This document shows, one piece after another, positions 53,314 through 61,491 of a DNA stretch of 64,000 bases. The notes under the pieces are model-generated. The model saw only the letters and a program-made list of their open reading frames with translations, was not told the origin of the DNA and made no database searches. The number at the start of each line of letters is the position of its first letter. Positions within the stretch are counted from its first letter, which is position 1. This DNA is from Achromobacter sp. Root83 (GTDB lineage: Bacteria > Pseudomonadota > Gammaproteobacteria > Burkholderiales > Burkholderiaceae_B). Location of the stretch: positions 134,195 to 198,194 of the forward strand of contig NZ_LMIU01000006.1 of NCBI RefSeq assembly GCF_001428845.1, in the 5' to 3' direction. The position numbers and the translations under genes were made by a program.

Positions 53314-54557
53314 GCCGCCGCCTCCAGCGCCCGGGCCGGCGACAGCGCCGCCACCGCCCTCCCGATGCGCTCGATGGCGGCGTCGATGTTCGCGTCGGAC
53401 GCCGCGAACGACAGCCGCAGGTAAGGCGACAGCCCATAGGCCGCGCCGCGCACCACCGCCACCCCCTCGGCATCCAGCAGCCAGTCCGCCACGTCGCCGT
53501 CGTGTTCGATCGGCCTGCCGTCCGGACGCAGCGCGCCGATCAGGCCGGCCACGCCGATCCACGCAAAGAACGACCCTTGCGGCGCATGCACTTGCAGGCC
53601 GGGCACGGCGCCCAGCCCATCCACCACCCGCTGCGCACGTCGCGCATAGGCCTGCCTGGCGGTTTCCACGAACCCGTCCGCCGCGCCTTGCAGCGCGGCC
53701 AGCGCGGCGGCCTGTCCCAGCGAACTGGGGCCGGACGACACCTGCGACTGCACCGCCTCCAGCGCATGGATGAGCGCCCGCGGGCCCGTGCCCCAGCCGA
53801 TGCGCCAGCCCGTCATCGCGTAGGTCTTGGATACGCCATTGACGACCAGCACGCGGCCGGCCAGGTCCGGCGCCACGCGCAGCAGGTGCGCGGGCGGCTG
53901 GCCGAACCAGATCTCTTCGTACATCTCGTCCCACAGCACCAGCACTTGCGGCGCGCCACGCAGCACCTCGGCCAGCGCCTGCAGTTCCTCGCTGCGGTAG
54001 ACCGCCCCGGAGGGGTTGCCCGGCGAGTTCAGGATCAGCCATTTGGTGCGCGGCGTGATCGCATCACGCAATGCCCCGGGCGTCAGCTTGAAGCCGTCTT
54101 CGGCGGCCGTCCGCGGCACGACGGGCACGCCGCCGTTGATGCGCACGGCATCCGGGAAGGTGGGCCAGTACGGCGCGGGCACGATGACCTCGTCGCCGTC
54201 GTCCAGGGTTGCGTTCAGCGCCAGGTAGATCACCTGCTTGCCGCCGTTGGAGATGATGACGTTGGACGCGTCCACGTCCAGGCCGAGGCGCTGGCCTTGG
54301 CCTTGCGCCACCGCGCGGCGCAGCGCCGCGGTGCCCGCCGTGGGCGTGTATTTGGTCTTGCCCGCTTCCAGCGCGGCGCTGGCCGCGGCCTTGATGGCCG
54401 CCGGGGTATCGAAATCGGGTTCGCCCGACGTCAGCACGATGATCGAGCGGCCTTGCGCCGCCAGGCCCGCCGCGCGGGCCCCGGCGGCGGCAATGGGCGA
54501 CAGCTCGGCGCCGCGGGCACGGCGCGACAACACGCCGGGAAACAGGGATGCAGTCAT
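53310..54557 (-). CDS. Class I/II PLP-dependent aminotransferase
   Basis: The 415-residue aspartate aminotransferase-like enzyme carries the PLP lysine K244 in NGVSKTYAMTGWRIGWG, with LTSGEPDFDTPAAIKAAA, YTPTAGTAALRRAVA, LNSPGNPSGAVYRSEEL and the C-terminal SPYLRLSFAAS arginine. It is encoded between the ABC permeases and the binding proteins, so it probably transaminates the imported amino acid. Its organisation mirrors the enzyme at 3020-4228 within the aap operon; the two proteins share the family blocks but differ clearly in the N-terminus. Confidence 0.9.
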   Translation of the reverse strand: MTASLFPGVLSRRARGAELSPIAAAGARAAGLAAQGRSIIVLTSGEPDFDTPAAIKAAASAALEAGKTKYTPTAGTAALRRAVAQGQGQRLGLDVDASNVIISNGGKQVIYLALNATLDDGDEVIVPAPYWPTFPDAVRINGGVPVVPRTAAEDGFKLTPGALRDAITPRTKWLILNSPGNPSGAVYRSEELQALAEVLRGAPQVLVLWDEMYEEIWFGQPPAHLLRVAPDLAGRVLVVNGVSKTYAMTGWRIGWGTGPRALIHALEAVQSQVSSGPSSLGQAAALAALQGAADGFVETARQAYARRAQRVVDGLGAVPGLQVHAPQGSFFAWIGVAGLIGALRPDGRPIEHDGDVADWLLDAEGVAVVRGAAYGLSPYLRLSFAASDANIDAAIERIGRAVAALSPARALEAAA

Positions 54558-54585
54558 GACAGGACCTTTCCAGGATTCATCAGGT

Positions 54586-55452
54586 TCAGGGGGTCGCCGG
54601 CGCCTCGGGCGGCGCGTTTTCGAACTTGCCGGCTTGCGCCTGGATGCTGGCCTGCTTCAGGTAATCGGCCGGCACGCCGTAGCGCTCGGCCTGCTTCACC
54701 AGCAATCCGCTCTGGTGCCAATCTCGGATCACGCCGTCCACGAAAGCGCGCGTGTCCGCCTCGTTGCGGCGCGTCCAGATCACGGTGGGCGACGGAATCA
54801 GCTGGTCCGGGGTGGCCAGCTCGAAGTCGCTCCATTCCCGGCCATTCGGGCCGTTCAACGTTTCGTACAGCGCTGGCTGGATATGCACCGACGCGTCGCA
54901 ACTGCCGCCCTTCAGCGCCAGCAGCGACTCGGGAATATTGCGCAGCCCCTTCACCACCGCGCCGTACGTGTCCTGCAGCGGCTTGGCGAAGTTGCTGCCT
55001 TGCGACACGCAGGCCACCTTGCCCTTCAGGTCTTCCCAACGCTTGATGCCGCTTTTCTTCGACACCATGGCGGCGCCGCCGACCAGGTTGTATGGCGTGG
55101 GCGCGTAGCTGAGGATTTCGCTGCGTTCCTGCGTCCACTGAATGTTGGCGATCAACAGGTCCACCTTGCCCGCCTGCAGGAACTGCACGCGGGTCGATGC
55201 GGTGACCGGCACGGTTTCCAGGGTGACGCCCAGCCGGCGCGCGATATCCGCGCCCAGTTCGGTCTGAAAGCCCCCCACCTTGCCGGTGGCGGGATCCAAC
55301 AGACCGAACGGCGGGCTGGCGCCATCCACACCCACCACGATCTTGCCGCGCTGCTTGACCCTGTCCAGCGTCGCGTCGGCATGCGCGGCGCCGATGCCCA
55401 ACGCCGCCAGCGCCAGGGCGGCGGCGGCTTTCACCCAATCTTGCTTCATCAT
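54586..55452 (-). CDS. Amino acid ABC transporter periplasmic binding protein (first of two)
   Basis: The 288-residue precursor has a signal peptide (MMKQDWVKAAAALALAALGIGAAHA). The family 3 solute-binding fold follows: ATLDRVKQRGKIVVGVDGASPPFGLLDPATGKVGGFQTELGADIARRLG, TRVQFLQAGKVDLLIANIQWTQERSEILSYAPTPYNLVGGAAMVSK and KVACVSQGSNFAKPLQDTYGAVVKG. It closely resembles the protein encoded immediately upstream at 55482, a tandem duplication with divergence. Two adjacent ATGs exist; the first is used. It lies 28 bases before the aminotransferase gene. Confidence 0.88.
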   Translation of the reverse strand: MMKQDWVKAAAALALAALGIGAAHADATLDRVKQRGKIVVGVDGASPPFGLLDPATGKVGGFQTELGADIARRLGVTLETVPVTASTRVQFLQAGKVDLLIANIQWTQERSEILSYAPTPYNLVGGAAMVSKKSGIKRWEDLKGKVACVSQGSNFAKPLQDTYGAVVKGLRNIPESLLALKGGSCDASVHIQPALYETLNGPNGREWSDFELATPDQLIPSPTVIWTRRNEADTRAFVDGVIRDWHQSGLLVKQAERYGVPADYLKQASIQAQAGKFENAPPEAPATP

Positions 55453-55481
55453 GTTGTCTATCCGTCTAGGTGGGCGAGCGC

Positions 55482-56318
55482 TCAGCCGCCCTGCTTGTAC
55501 CTGGCATTCAGTTCCTGCAGCAGCGGCTGCGGCGGCTCGATGCCCAGGCGCTTCTCGGTGGCGATCAGCCATCCGGTGCGATGCCAGTCCCGCACCACCT
55601 TGTCCACGGCGGCGATGGTGTCGGACTCGCCCTTGCGGGTCCAGACGACGGAGTTGGCGGGCAGCACCTCGGCGGCAATGGGCGCGTGGTAGCCGGCCCA
55701 TTCCGGGTTGTTGCGCAACAGAGGATGGATCAGCGTGGCGTCATGCACGGCCGCCACGCATTGGCCGCCGCGCAGCGCCAGCAAGGAGTCCGAAGAGCTC
55801 TTGAAGCCCTTGACCACGGCCCCGTAATCGGCCGACAGCGGGCGCGCGAAGCTGCTGCCCTGGGACACGCATACGGGCTTGCCGCGCAGGTCTTCCCACT
55901 TGGCGATGCCGCTGGTCTTCAGCGTGGCGGCGGCGCCGCCCACGCGGAAGAACGGCGTGGGCGCATAGCCCAGGATCTCGGCGCGCTCGGGGTTCAATTC
56001 CATGGACGCGATCAGCAGGTCCACCTTGCCCGAGATCAGGAACTGCGTGCGGGTGGCGGTCTGCACCTGCACCAGCTCGGCCTTCACGCCCAGGCCCTTG
56101 GCCAGTTCACGCGCCAGTTCGGGGTTCCAGCCCACCAGTTGCTGGGTGGCAGGGTCCAGCGAACCGAACACGCCGCCGTTGACCAGCACGCCGATGGTGA
56201 TGGTGCCGCGCTCCTTGACCTTGTCCAGCGTTGCGTCGGCCTGGGCTGCGCCGGCGGCAAGCGCCAGCGCCAGGGTGATTGCGGTCCGGGCCAAACCCGG
56301 TGTGTTGCGGATAGCCAT
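55482..56318 (-). CDS. Amino acid ABC transporter periplasmic binding protein (second of two)
   Basis: The 278-residue precursor has a signal peptide (MAIRNTPGLARTAITLALALAAGAAQA) and then ATLDKVKERGTITIGVLVNGGVFGSLDPATQQLVGWNPELARELAKGLG, TRTQFLISGKVDLLIASMELNPERAEILGYAPTPFFRVGGAAATLK and KPVCVSQGSSFARPLSADYGAVVKGFKSS, matching its tandem neighbour block by block. The different ligand loops suggest two related substrates for one transporter. The start is uncertain (no clear ribosome binding site; ATG 56351 is an alternative). Its promoter region shares a 13-bp element with the rhodanese fusion gene. Confidence 0.85.
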   Translation of the reverse strand: MAIRNTPGLARTAITLALALAAGAAQADATLDKVKERGTITIGVLVNGGVFGSLDPATQQLVGWNPELARELAKGLGVKAELVQVQTATRTQFLISGKVDLLIASMELNPERAEILGYAPTPFFRVGGAAATLKTSGIAKWEDLRGKPVCVSQGSSFARPLSADYGAVVKGFKSSSDSLLALRGGQCVAAVHDATLIHPLLRNNPEWAGYHAPIAAEVLPANSVVWTRKGESDTIAAVDKVVRDWHRTGWLIATEKRLGIEPPQPLLQELNARYKQGG

Positions 56319-56392
56319 ATCGTGATTGATGAGCGTTGAACGGAAAGCCATACTGCGTGCCGCGCGGCGGCAAGACAAAGAAGACTTTCAGA

Positions 56393-56405
56393 TATGAATA
56401 TGCGG
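56393..56405 (-). promoter_or_regulatory. 13-bp element identical to one before the rhodanese fusion gene
   Basis: TATGAATATGCGG occurs here and at 48205-48217; on the minus strand it reads CCGCATATTCATA. It lies 75 bases from the binding-protein start, close to the 81 bases seen for the other copy. A shared CysB-type activator site is the simplest reading. It suggests the binding protein genes have their own promoter within the long leftward block. Confidence 0.45.
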
Positions 56406-56412
56406 GGCGCCG

Positions 56413-57447
56413 CTACTTCAGCTTCACGTCCGCCGACGCGATGACCTTCCGGTAGGTGGCGATGTCGTCGCGCACCGTCTGGTCCACGGCCTCGGGCGGC
56501 GTGGCGGCGATGGTGAAGCCCAGGTTCTCCAGCAAGGCGGCTGTCTCGGGCTCGCGCAGCACCGCCACCACGTCGCGGTTGATGCGGTCCACGATGGCGC
56601 TGGGCGTGGATGCGGGCACCGAGAAACCCTGCCAGCTTTCCACCACATAATCCGGCAGGCCGGCCTCCTGGATGGTCGGCACGTCCGGCAAGGCCTTGGA
56701 GCGGTACGGCGTGGTGACGGCCAGCGCGACCAGCTTGCCGTTGCGCACGTTCTCGGTCGCGGCGGCCAGGGTGATCAGCATGGCATCCACATGGCCGCCC
56801 AGCACGTCCAGCGTGGCGGGCCCGCCGCCTGGATACGGTATCTGGTTGGTCTTGGCGCCGATGCGTTCGTTCAGCAGTTCCACCGCCAGGTGCTGCAGGC
56901 TGCCGGTGCCGCCGGGCAAGGCCATCGAGATCTCGCCGGGCCGCTGCCTGACCAGCGCCACGAACTCCTGGAAGGTCTTGATGCCCAGGCCGGGCCGCAC
57001 CACCAGCAGTTGCGGATTGACGACCGCCTTGGTTACGCCCCGCAGGTCCCGCGTCGGGTCATAGGAGAGCTTGCCGGGCTGCAAGGCATTGAGCGACAGC
57101 GAGTCGCCGCCCAGCAGCAAGGTGTAGCCGTCGCCGCGCGCATGCGCCACGGCGGCATTACCGATGGCGCTGCTGGCGCCGGGCTGGTTTTCGACCACCA
57201 CGCTTTGCCGCCATTTGTCGCCGAGCTTCTGCGCCACGGTGCGCGCCAGCTTGTCGGCGCTGCCGCCCGCCGACACGGGCACGACGATCTTGACAGGCCG
57301 GTTCGGATACCGGTTGGCGTCTTCGCCGGGCACGGGCGCCGAGCCCGCGAAGTTGCTCAATAGTCCCGCCCCCAGTACCACGCCCGCGATCACTCCCAGG
57401 CTGGCGCGGATGGCGGATTTGCGCTTGATGCTCGTGCCAATGCTCAT
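56413..57447 (-). CDS. Bug family periplasmic substrate-binding receptor (TctC)
   Basis: The 344-residue exported protein has an N-terminal hydrophobic segment (ASLGVIAGVVLGAGLLSNFAGSAPVPG) that may be a signal peptide or anchor. The Bug core follows: YPNRPVKIVVPVSAGGSADKLARTVAQKLG, QSVVVENQPGASSAIGNAAVA, DGYTLLLGGDSLSLNALQ, VPTIQEAGLPDYVVESWQGFSVPA. Its ATG overlaps the dioxygenase stop (ATGA), so it is coupled to that gene and probably binds the dioxygenase substrate, for example a sulfonate or related carboxylate. No TctAB genes are nearby. Confidence 0.9.
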   Translation of the reverse strand: MSIGTSIKRKSAIRASLGVIAGVVLGAGLLSNFAGSAPVPGEDANRYPNRPVKIVVPVSAGGSADKLARTVAQKLGDKWRQSVVVENQPGASSAIGNAAVAHARGDGYTLLLGGDSLSLNALQPGKLSYDPTRDLRGVTKAVVNPQLLVVRPGLGIKTFQEFVALVRQRPGEISMALPGGTGSLQHLAVELLNERIGAKTNQIPYPGGGPATLDVLGGHVDAMLITLAAATENVRNGKLVALAVTTPYRSKALPDVPTIQEAGLPDYVVESWQGFSVPASTPSAIVDRINRDVVAVLREPETAALLENLGFTIAATPPEAVDQTVRDDIATYRKVIASADVKLK

Positions 57448-58370
57448 GCCGCTGCTCCGGCCACGCCAAAGGCGCCGAAGGGCTTGCCCAGCACGGCGTT
57501 CGAATGCCGGCCATCCACGCCGACGGGCACATCGCCCTCCAGCGTGATGCGGTACAGCACCCGCTCATCGTCCAGATACGCGAAGTCGCCCGGCCCCTGG
57601 TGCGCCGTTGCCCGGTTGTCCCAGAAGGCGATGCTGCCGGGCTGCCAGCGAAAGCGCGCGGTGTATTCCGGCCGCGTGATCTCCTCGAAGAACAGGTTGA
57701 GCAGATGGCGGCTTTCCTCCTCGTTCACGTCCTTGATGCGGCGCGTGAAGCCGGGGTTGACGAACAAGGCACGCTCGCCGGTCTCTGGGATCACCCGCAC
57801 CACGGGATGTTCGGACACCAGCGGACTGGCCTGCACGCGCTGCGCATAGACGGTCTGATTGTCGAAGTCGCCGTTGTAGCCGCCGAACTGGTGCCGCGCC
57901 CACAGCATGTCGGCCAACGCGCGCACCGCCGGAGACAGGTGCTCGTAGGCCGCCACCAGGTTGGTGAACACGGTGTCGCCGCCATAAGCGGGCACCTGGC
58001 GGCCGGCGCGCAGGATGGACCCGGCGGGCGGATTGACCACGCCGGTCACGTCGGTGTGCCAGCGCTCGCCACGGCGGCCGGTGGTGGACTTGGACGAAAT
58101 GGTGCGGATCTGCGGATAGCCTTCGGGCGGGTTGGCGTCATACGGATGCGCCGAAGTCGGCCTGCCGAAATGCTGCGCGAATGCCAGATGCTGGACGTGG
58201 TCGATGTGCTGGTCGCGAAAGAACACGACCTTCCAGCGCAGCAGCGCGGCCTTGATCTGATCGACCTCCGAGGCGGTCAGGGCCTGCGTCAGATCCACGC
58301 CGTGGATCTCCGCGCCGGTGAAGACGGAAAGCGGCCGGATGTCCAGGCGCGTGCGTTCGAGTGTGGTCAT
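57444..58370 (-). CDS. TauD/TfdA family 2-oxoglutarate-dependent dioxygenase
   Basis: The 308-residue Fe(II) enzyme has the metal triad H105 and D107 in RGERWHTDVTG and H257 in FWDNRATAHQGPGDF, and the 2-oxoglutarate Arg274 in RVLYRITLEGD. The opening IRPLSVFTGAEIHGVDLTQALTASEVDQIKAALLRWKVVFFRDQHID and FGRPTSAHP are typical of TauD. TauD-type enzymes hydroxylate the carbon next to the sulfonate of taurine or alkylsulfonates, releasing sulfite; other members act on 2,4-D or sulfate esters. Together with the CysB-like regulator in the same block, a sulfur-scavenging role is favoured. It is the first gene of the block. Confidence 0.9.
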   Translation of the reverse strand: MTTLERTRLDIRPLSVFTGAEIHGVDLTQALTASEVDQIKAALLRWKVVFFRDQHIDHVQHLAFAQHFGRPTSAHPYDANPPEGYPQIRTISSKSTTGRRGERWHTDVTGVVNPPAGSILRAGRQVPAYGGDTVFTNLVAAYEHLSPAVRALADMLWARHQFGGYNGDFDNQTVYAQRVQASPLVSEHPVVRVIPETGERALFVNPGFTRRIKDVNEEESRHLLNLFFEEITRPEYTARFRWQPGSIAFWDNRATAHQGPGDFAYLDDERVLYRITLEGDVPVGVDGRHSNAVLGKPFGAFGVAGAAA

Positions 58371-58514
58371 GTGCTGCTCCTATCGCTGTTGTGTAAAAAC
58401 AGAATAGGTGCGGCGCGCAAGCCCAACAAATACCGATACGCAATGTGAAAATAGCCGGCTGCGCGCGCGTTGCCACCGGAAACGCGCATGCGCCGGGCCT
58501 GCCACCGACTGCCG

Positions 58515-59192
58515 CTACAAGCCGGGCACCGTGGTGAATCCCGTGAAGAACGCGCAATGTCCGGGGTAGCCCGGCCGCGCGTCGCACGCTTTCAGGCAGC
58601 CCGGCTTGCCGCCGGGGAAACTCGCGGACACCGACATCGCGAACCCATAGGTGGGCGTCGTCACGTCGAAGCTGCTGTCGCACACCGCCTTGGTGCTGTA
58701 GGCGAACGTCATGCCCTCGCGCCGGCCATTGATGGCAAACGCCACCTGGAAGCTGTCCAGGCTATTCCATCCGGGCCTGGGCAGGACCAGAAAGCGATAG
58801 TGCCGCGCGTCCAGGCGCTGGCCGAAGATCTTGAGCTTGGCGGTGGACGAATCGGTCTTGGGCGACGGATACGGCAAGGCCAGCAGCGCCCGTGGATCAC
58901 CCAGCACGCCCAGTTCGAAACCCAGGCCCTTCTGGTAGAACGGCACGTCGATGCTGGGGTAGCCCGAGAATTCGACACGCGGCGTGGCGCTGCCGTAGAC
59001 CATCGACTTCGGATCGTGGTCGGGCGCCCGCGCAAACGCCACATCCAGCGTCAGAACGGCATCCGCCGGATTCGCGTCTTCGCTGCGGAGGTGTTTTTCG
59101 TAGACGTCCGCGCGGCCGGCGCAACCCGCCAGCAATGCGGCGAAGGCAAGAGGAAAGAGGCGTGCAAGGAGGAAAGCCGGCGTCCGCGTCAT
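58515..59192 (-). CDS. Lipoprotein of unknown function
   Basis: I do not recognise this 225-residue protein. It carries a type II signal peptide with lipobox LAGC (Cys24), so it should be membrane-anchored in the envelope. The mature part has KLKIFGQRLDARHYRFLVLPRPGWNSLDSFQVAFAINGRREGMTFAY and a Cys-containing C-terminus (PGCLKACDARPGYPGHCAFFTG) that may form disulfides. The start is one base after the stop of the exported protein gene upstream, so the two are an operon and may act together. Confidence 0.75.
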   Translation of the reverse strand: MTRTPAFLLARLFPLAFAALLAGCAGRADVYEKHLRSEDANPADAVLTLDVAFARAPDHDPKSMVYGSATPRVEFSGYPSIDVPFYQKGLGFELGVLGDPRALLALPYPSPKTDSSTAKLKIFGQRLDARHYRFLVLPRPGWNSLDSFQVAFAINGRREGMTFAYSTKAVCDSSFDVTTPTYGFAMSVSASFPGGKPGCLKACDARPGYPGHCAFFTGFTTVPGL

Positions 59193-59193
59193 G

Positions 59194-60114
59194 TCACGGT
59201 TCCTTCCTGGCCGGGACGGCCAGCGGCGCGGACTTCAGGCCCTGGCCGTTGAATAGCCAGCCGTCCTTGCCTTCCTGCCAGCGAAAATTCCGATTGATCC
59301 ATTCGGCCTTCAAATTGTTGTAGAGCCGGCGCTGGTCGATGCGCTTGCCTGCATCGAGCGCCGCTTTGGCCATCGTTGAACTCTGGTCCCACAACGGCTG
59401 GAAGGCTGTGCCTTGCATCGCCCGGGTGAACGGTACGCGCGCATAGGGCCCGTTGTCCGCCGCGCTCAGCCGGATCTCGTTGTCCAGCAGCAAGGCGCCG
59501 CTACGATTGTCCGGCGACACCGACACCAGCGTGGGTTCCGAGGGCAGGTATTCCTGGGGCAGCCGATGCTCGAACCAAAGCACCTGCCCCGTGGACGTCG
59601 CCAGCGCCCGCGAGCCGGCGATGAACAGCAGCAGGTCCTGCCGCCCCGGCTGCGCCAGGCCCAGATCCGGGTCCCGCGTATCCACGGTGGGGCTCAGCAC
59701 CCGGGCCAGCGGCGTGTCGTTCTGCACCGCGATCAGTATCGTGCCCACGCCCATGAAATCGTTCGAGACCGCCAGCAGCACGGGCTGGCCGCCGATCGTC
59801 GGGCCCAGCGCCTTGACGTCGACGAACTCGTACGCGTTCAGGGGCCGGTAGGTCTGGCCGCGGTATTTGATCTGGCGCAGGCGGGAACCTGCATCGCCCA
59901 CGATCTCGAACGCGCCGAGGCTCACGCTGACTTTGCCGCCGGCCAAGGCTGGCGCGGGTTGGGCGGGTTGGGCGGGTTGCGCCGCGGCGACGCCGGGCAT
60001 CAGCAACGTCAAGGCCAGTGCGGTGCCGGCGCATGCCAGCGCGGCTTGCCCGCAGGGGAAGAAGGTGTGCGGCAGGAATCGCAAGACGAGGATGGCGGAC
60101 GATGCCGCGTACAT
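59194..60114 (-). CDS. Exported protein of unknown function
   Basis: I do not recognise this 306-residue protein. It has a long hydrophobic N-terminal segment (LACAGTALALTLLMPGVAAAQ) followed by a short PAQ repeat (PAQPAQPAQPAPA, encoded by direct 9-base repeats near 59956). A probably beta-rich domain follows: VSLGAFEIVGDAGSRLRQIKYRGQTYRPLNAYEFVDVKALG, LAVSNDFMGVGTILIAVQND, TLVSVSPDNRSGALLLDNEIRLSA. The start is uncertain: 22 residues precede the hydrophobic segment. It is upstream partner of the lipoprotein gene (1-base gap). Confidence 0.7.
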   Translation of the reverse strand: MYAASSAILVLRFLPHTFFPCGQAALACAGTALALTLLMPGVAAAQPAQPAQPAPALAGGKVSVSLGAFEIVGDAGSRLRQIKYRGQTYRPLNAYEFVDVKALGPTIGGQPVLLAVSNDFMGVGTILIAVQNDTPLARVLSPTVDTRDPDLGLAQPGRQDLLLFIAGSRALATSTGQVLWFEHRLPQEYLPSEPTLVSVSPDNRSGALLLDNEIRLSAADNGPYARVPFTRAMQGTAFQPLWDQSSTMAKAALDAGKRIDQRRLYNNLKAEWINRNFRWQEGKDGWLFNGQGLKSAPLAVPARKEP

Positions 60115-60163
60115 GAAGACCGCGCATTCTAAGCCATCGGCTGCCTAGGCCTGCCGCCATGCC

Positions 60164-61327
60164 CTAGACGTCGGATACGCGCAGCAGGCAGTCCGCATCG
60201 AGCTCGCTGAGCTCCACCACGCCCAGCAGGCCCATGTTGCGCCGGACCTCTTCGACGATCAGCGCGACGGCATGCGCCACGCCCCGCTGCCCGGCCACGG
60301 CCGCCGCATAGTTGAAAGGCCGGCCGACAAACACGCAGCGCGCGCCCAGCGCCATTGCCTTCAGCACATCCGACCCGCGCCGCACGCCGCTGTCGAGCAT
60401 CACTTCCATGCCGCCCGCGGCGTCCATGATGGCGGGCAAGGCCTGCAGCGGCGAGATGCTGCCGTCCAGCTGCCGGCCGCCGTGGTTGGAAACGATGACG
60501 GCGTCCATGCCTTGGGCGCGCGCGGTGCGTGCATCGTCCGGATGCAGAATGCCCTTGATCACCATCTGCCCTTTCCATCGGCGGCGAATGGCCGCCACAT
60601 GCTGCCAGTTCAGATGGCCGCGATCGGAGAAGTCCCGCAGCACGCTGGCGGAAAGAATGGGCGCGCCGCGCGTCGCGTAGTTGTTCTCGAAGTGCGGCAT
60701 GCCGTGGCGCGCCAGCGTGCGCAGAAAGGTGCCGAACAGCCAGCGCGGATGCGTCAGCCCCTGCCAGGCCAGCGCCGGGCTGGGGCGCAGCGGCGTGGAA
60801 AAACCCGCGCGCACATTGTTCTCGCGGTTGGCGGCCACCGGCGTGTCCACCGTCAGCACCAGTGTCGACACGCCGGCCGCGGCCACGCGGTCGATCAGCG
60901 CGCCGATCTGCGCGTCGTCGCCCGGCAGATAGGCCTGGAACCAGGTGCCGGGCGCGGCCTCCATCACGGCCTCCAGGCGGATCAGGGACGATCCGCTCAT
61001 GATGCAGGGCACGCCGGCCTCGTGGGCCGCGCGCGCCAACACGATATCGCCGCGATAGGCCGACAGCGCCGAGATGCCCATGGGCGCCACGCCCACGGGC
61101 GCCGCGTAGTCGCGCCCCAGCACCGTGATCCGGGTGCTGCGGCCCGACACGTCCACCAGCACCTTGGGCCGGAAGCCGTACGCGGCGAAGGCATGGCGGT
61201 TGCCGCGTTCGGACTCGCCGTCTTCCACCGCGCCGGATATGTAGGCGTAGATCGGCTTGGGCAGGCGCTTCCTGGCGGCCGCTTCGAAATCGTGCAGGCT
61301 GAGCAGGTGGCGCAGAGGGTCGGACAT
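60164..61327 (-). CDS. FMN-dependent alpha-hydroxy acid oxidase/dehydrogenase (LldD family)
   Basis: The 387-residue TIM-barrel flavoenzyme opens LLSLHDFEAAARKRLPKPIYAYISGAVEDG, with VGVAPMGISALSAYRGDIVLARAAHEAGVPCIMSGSS and TLVLTVDTPVAANRENNVRAGF. The active site is VIVSNHGGRQLDGS (catalytic His and Arg), followed by DSGVRRGSDVLKAMALGARCVFVGRPFNY. It oxidises an L-2-hydroxy acid (lactate, glycolate, mandelate or a relative) to the 2-oxo acid. It is divergent from a LysR regulator with a perfect LysR box between; an RraA-family aldolase and a 2-hydroxyacid dehydrogenase follow the regulator, suggesting a hydroxy acid pathway. Confidence 0.92.
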   Translation of the reverse strand: MSDPLRHLLSLHDFEAAARKRLPKPIYAYISGAVEDGESERGNRHAFAAYGFRPKVLVDVSGRSTRITVLGRDYAAPVGVAPMGISALSAYRGDIVLARAAHEAGVPCIMSGSSLIRLEAVMEAAPGTWFQAYLPGDDAQIGALIDRVAAAGVSTLVLTVDTPVAANRENNVRAGFSTPLRPSPALAWQGLTHPRWLFGTFLRTLARHGMPHFENNYATRGAPILSASVLRDFSDRGHLNWQHVAAIRRRWKGQMVIKGILHPDDARTARAQGMDAVIVSNHGGRQLDGSISPLQALPAIMDAAGGMEVMLDSGVRRGSDVLKAMALGARCVFVGRPFNYAAAVAGQRGVAHAVALIVEEVRRNMGLLGVVELSELDADCLLRVSDV

Positions 61328-61414
61328 GCTGGTGCTCCTGGCGTTCGGCCCACGGCGGGGCCCCCGCCCTGTTGTCGTCGGTGACCGATGACTATAGGCG
61401 CGGCGCCTGTTTGA

Positions 61415-61429
61415 ATAAAGTGACTTTAT
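61415..61429. promoter_or_regulatory. LysR box ATAAAGT-G-ACTTTAT
   Basis: A perfect 15-bp palindrome containing T-N11-A, placed 88 bases from the oxidase start and 63 from the LysR start. TGACCGA (61382-61388) and TCGGTCA (61435-61441) form a wider inverted pair around it. It is the probable binding site of the divergent LysR protein. Confidence 0.72.
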
Positions 61430-61491
61430 CGACCTCGGTCATTACACTTTTATTCGCCCTGAACCTGATTCGATCTCTGCCGCCTTCCGCC

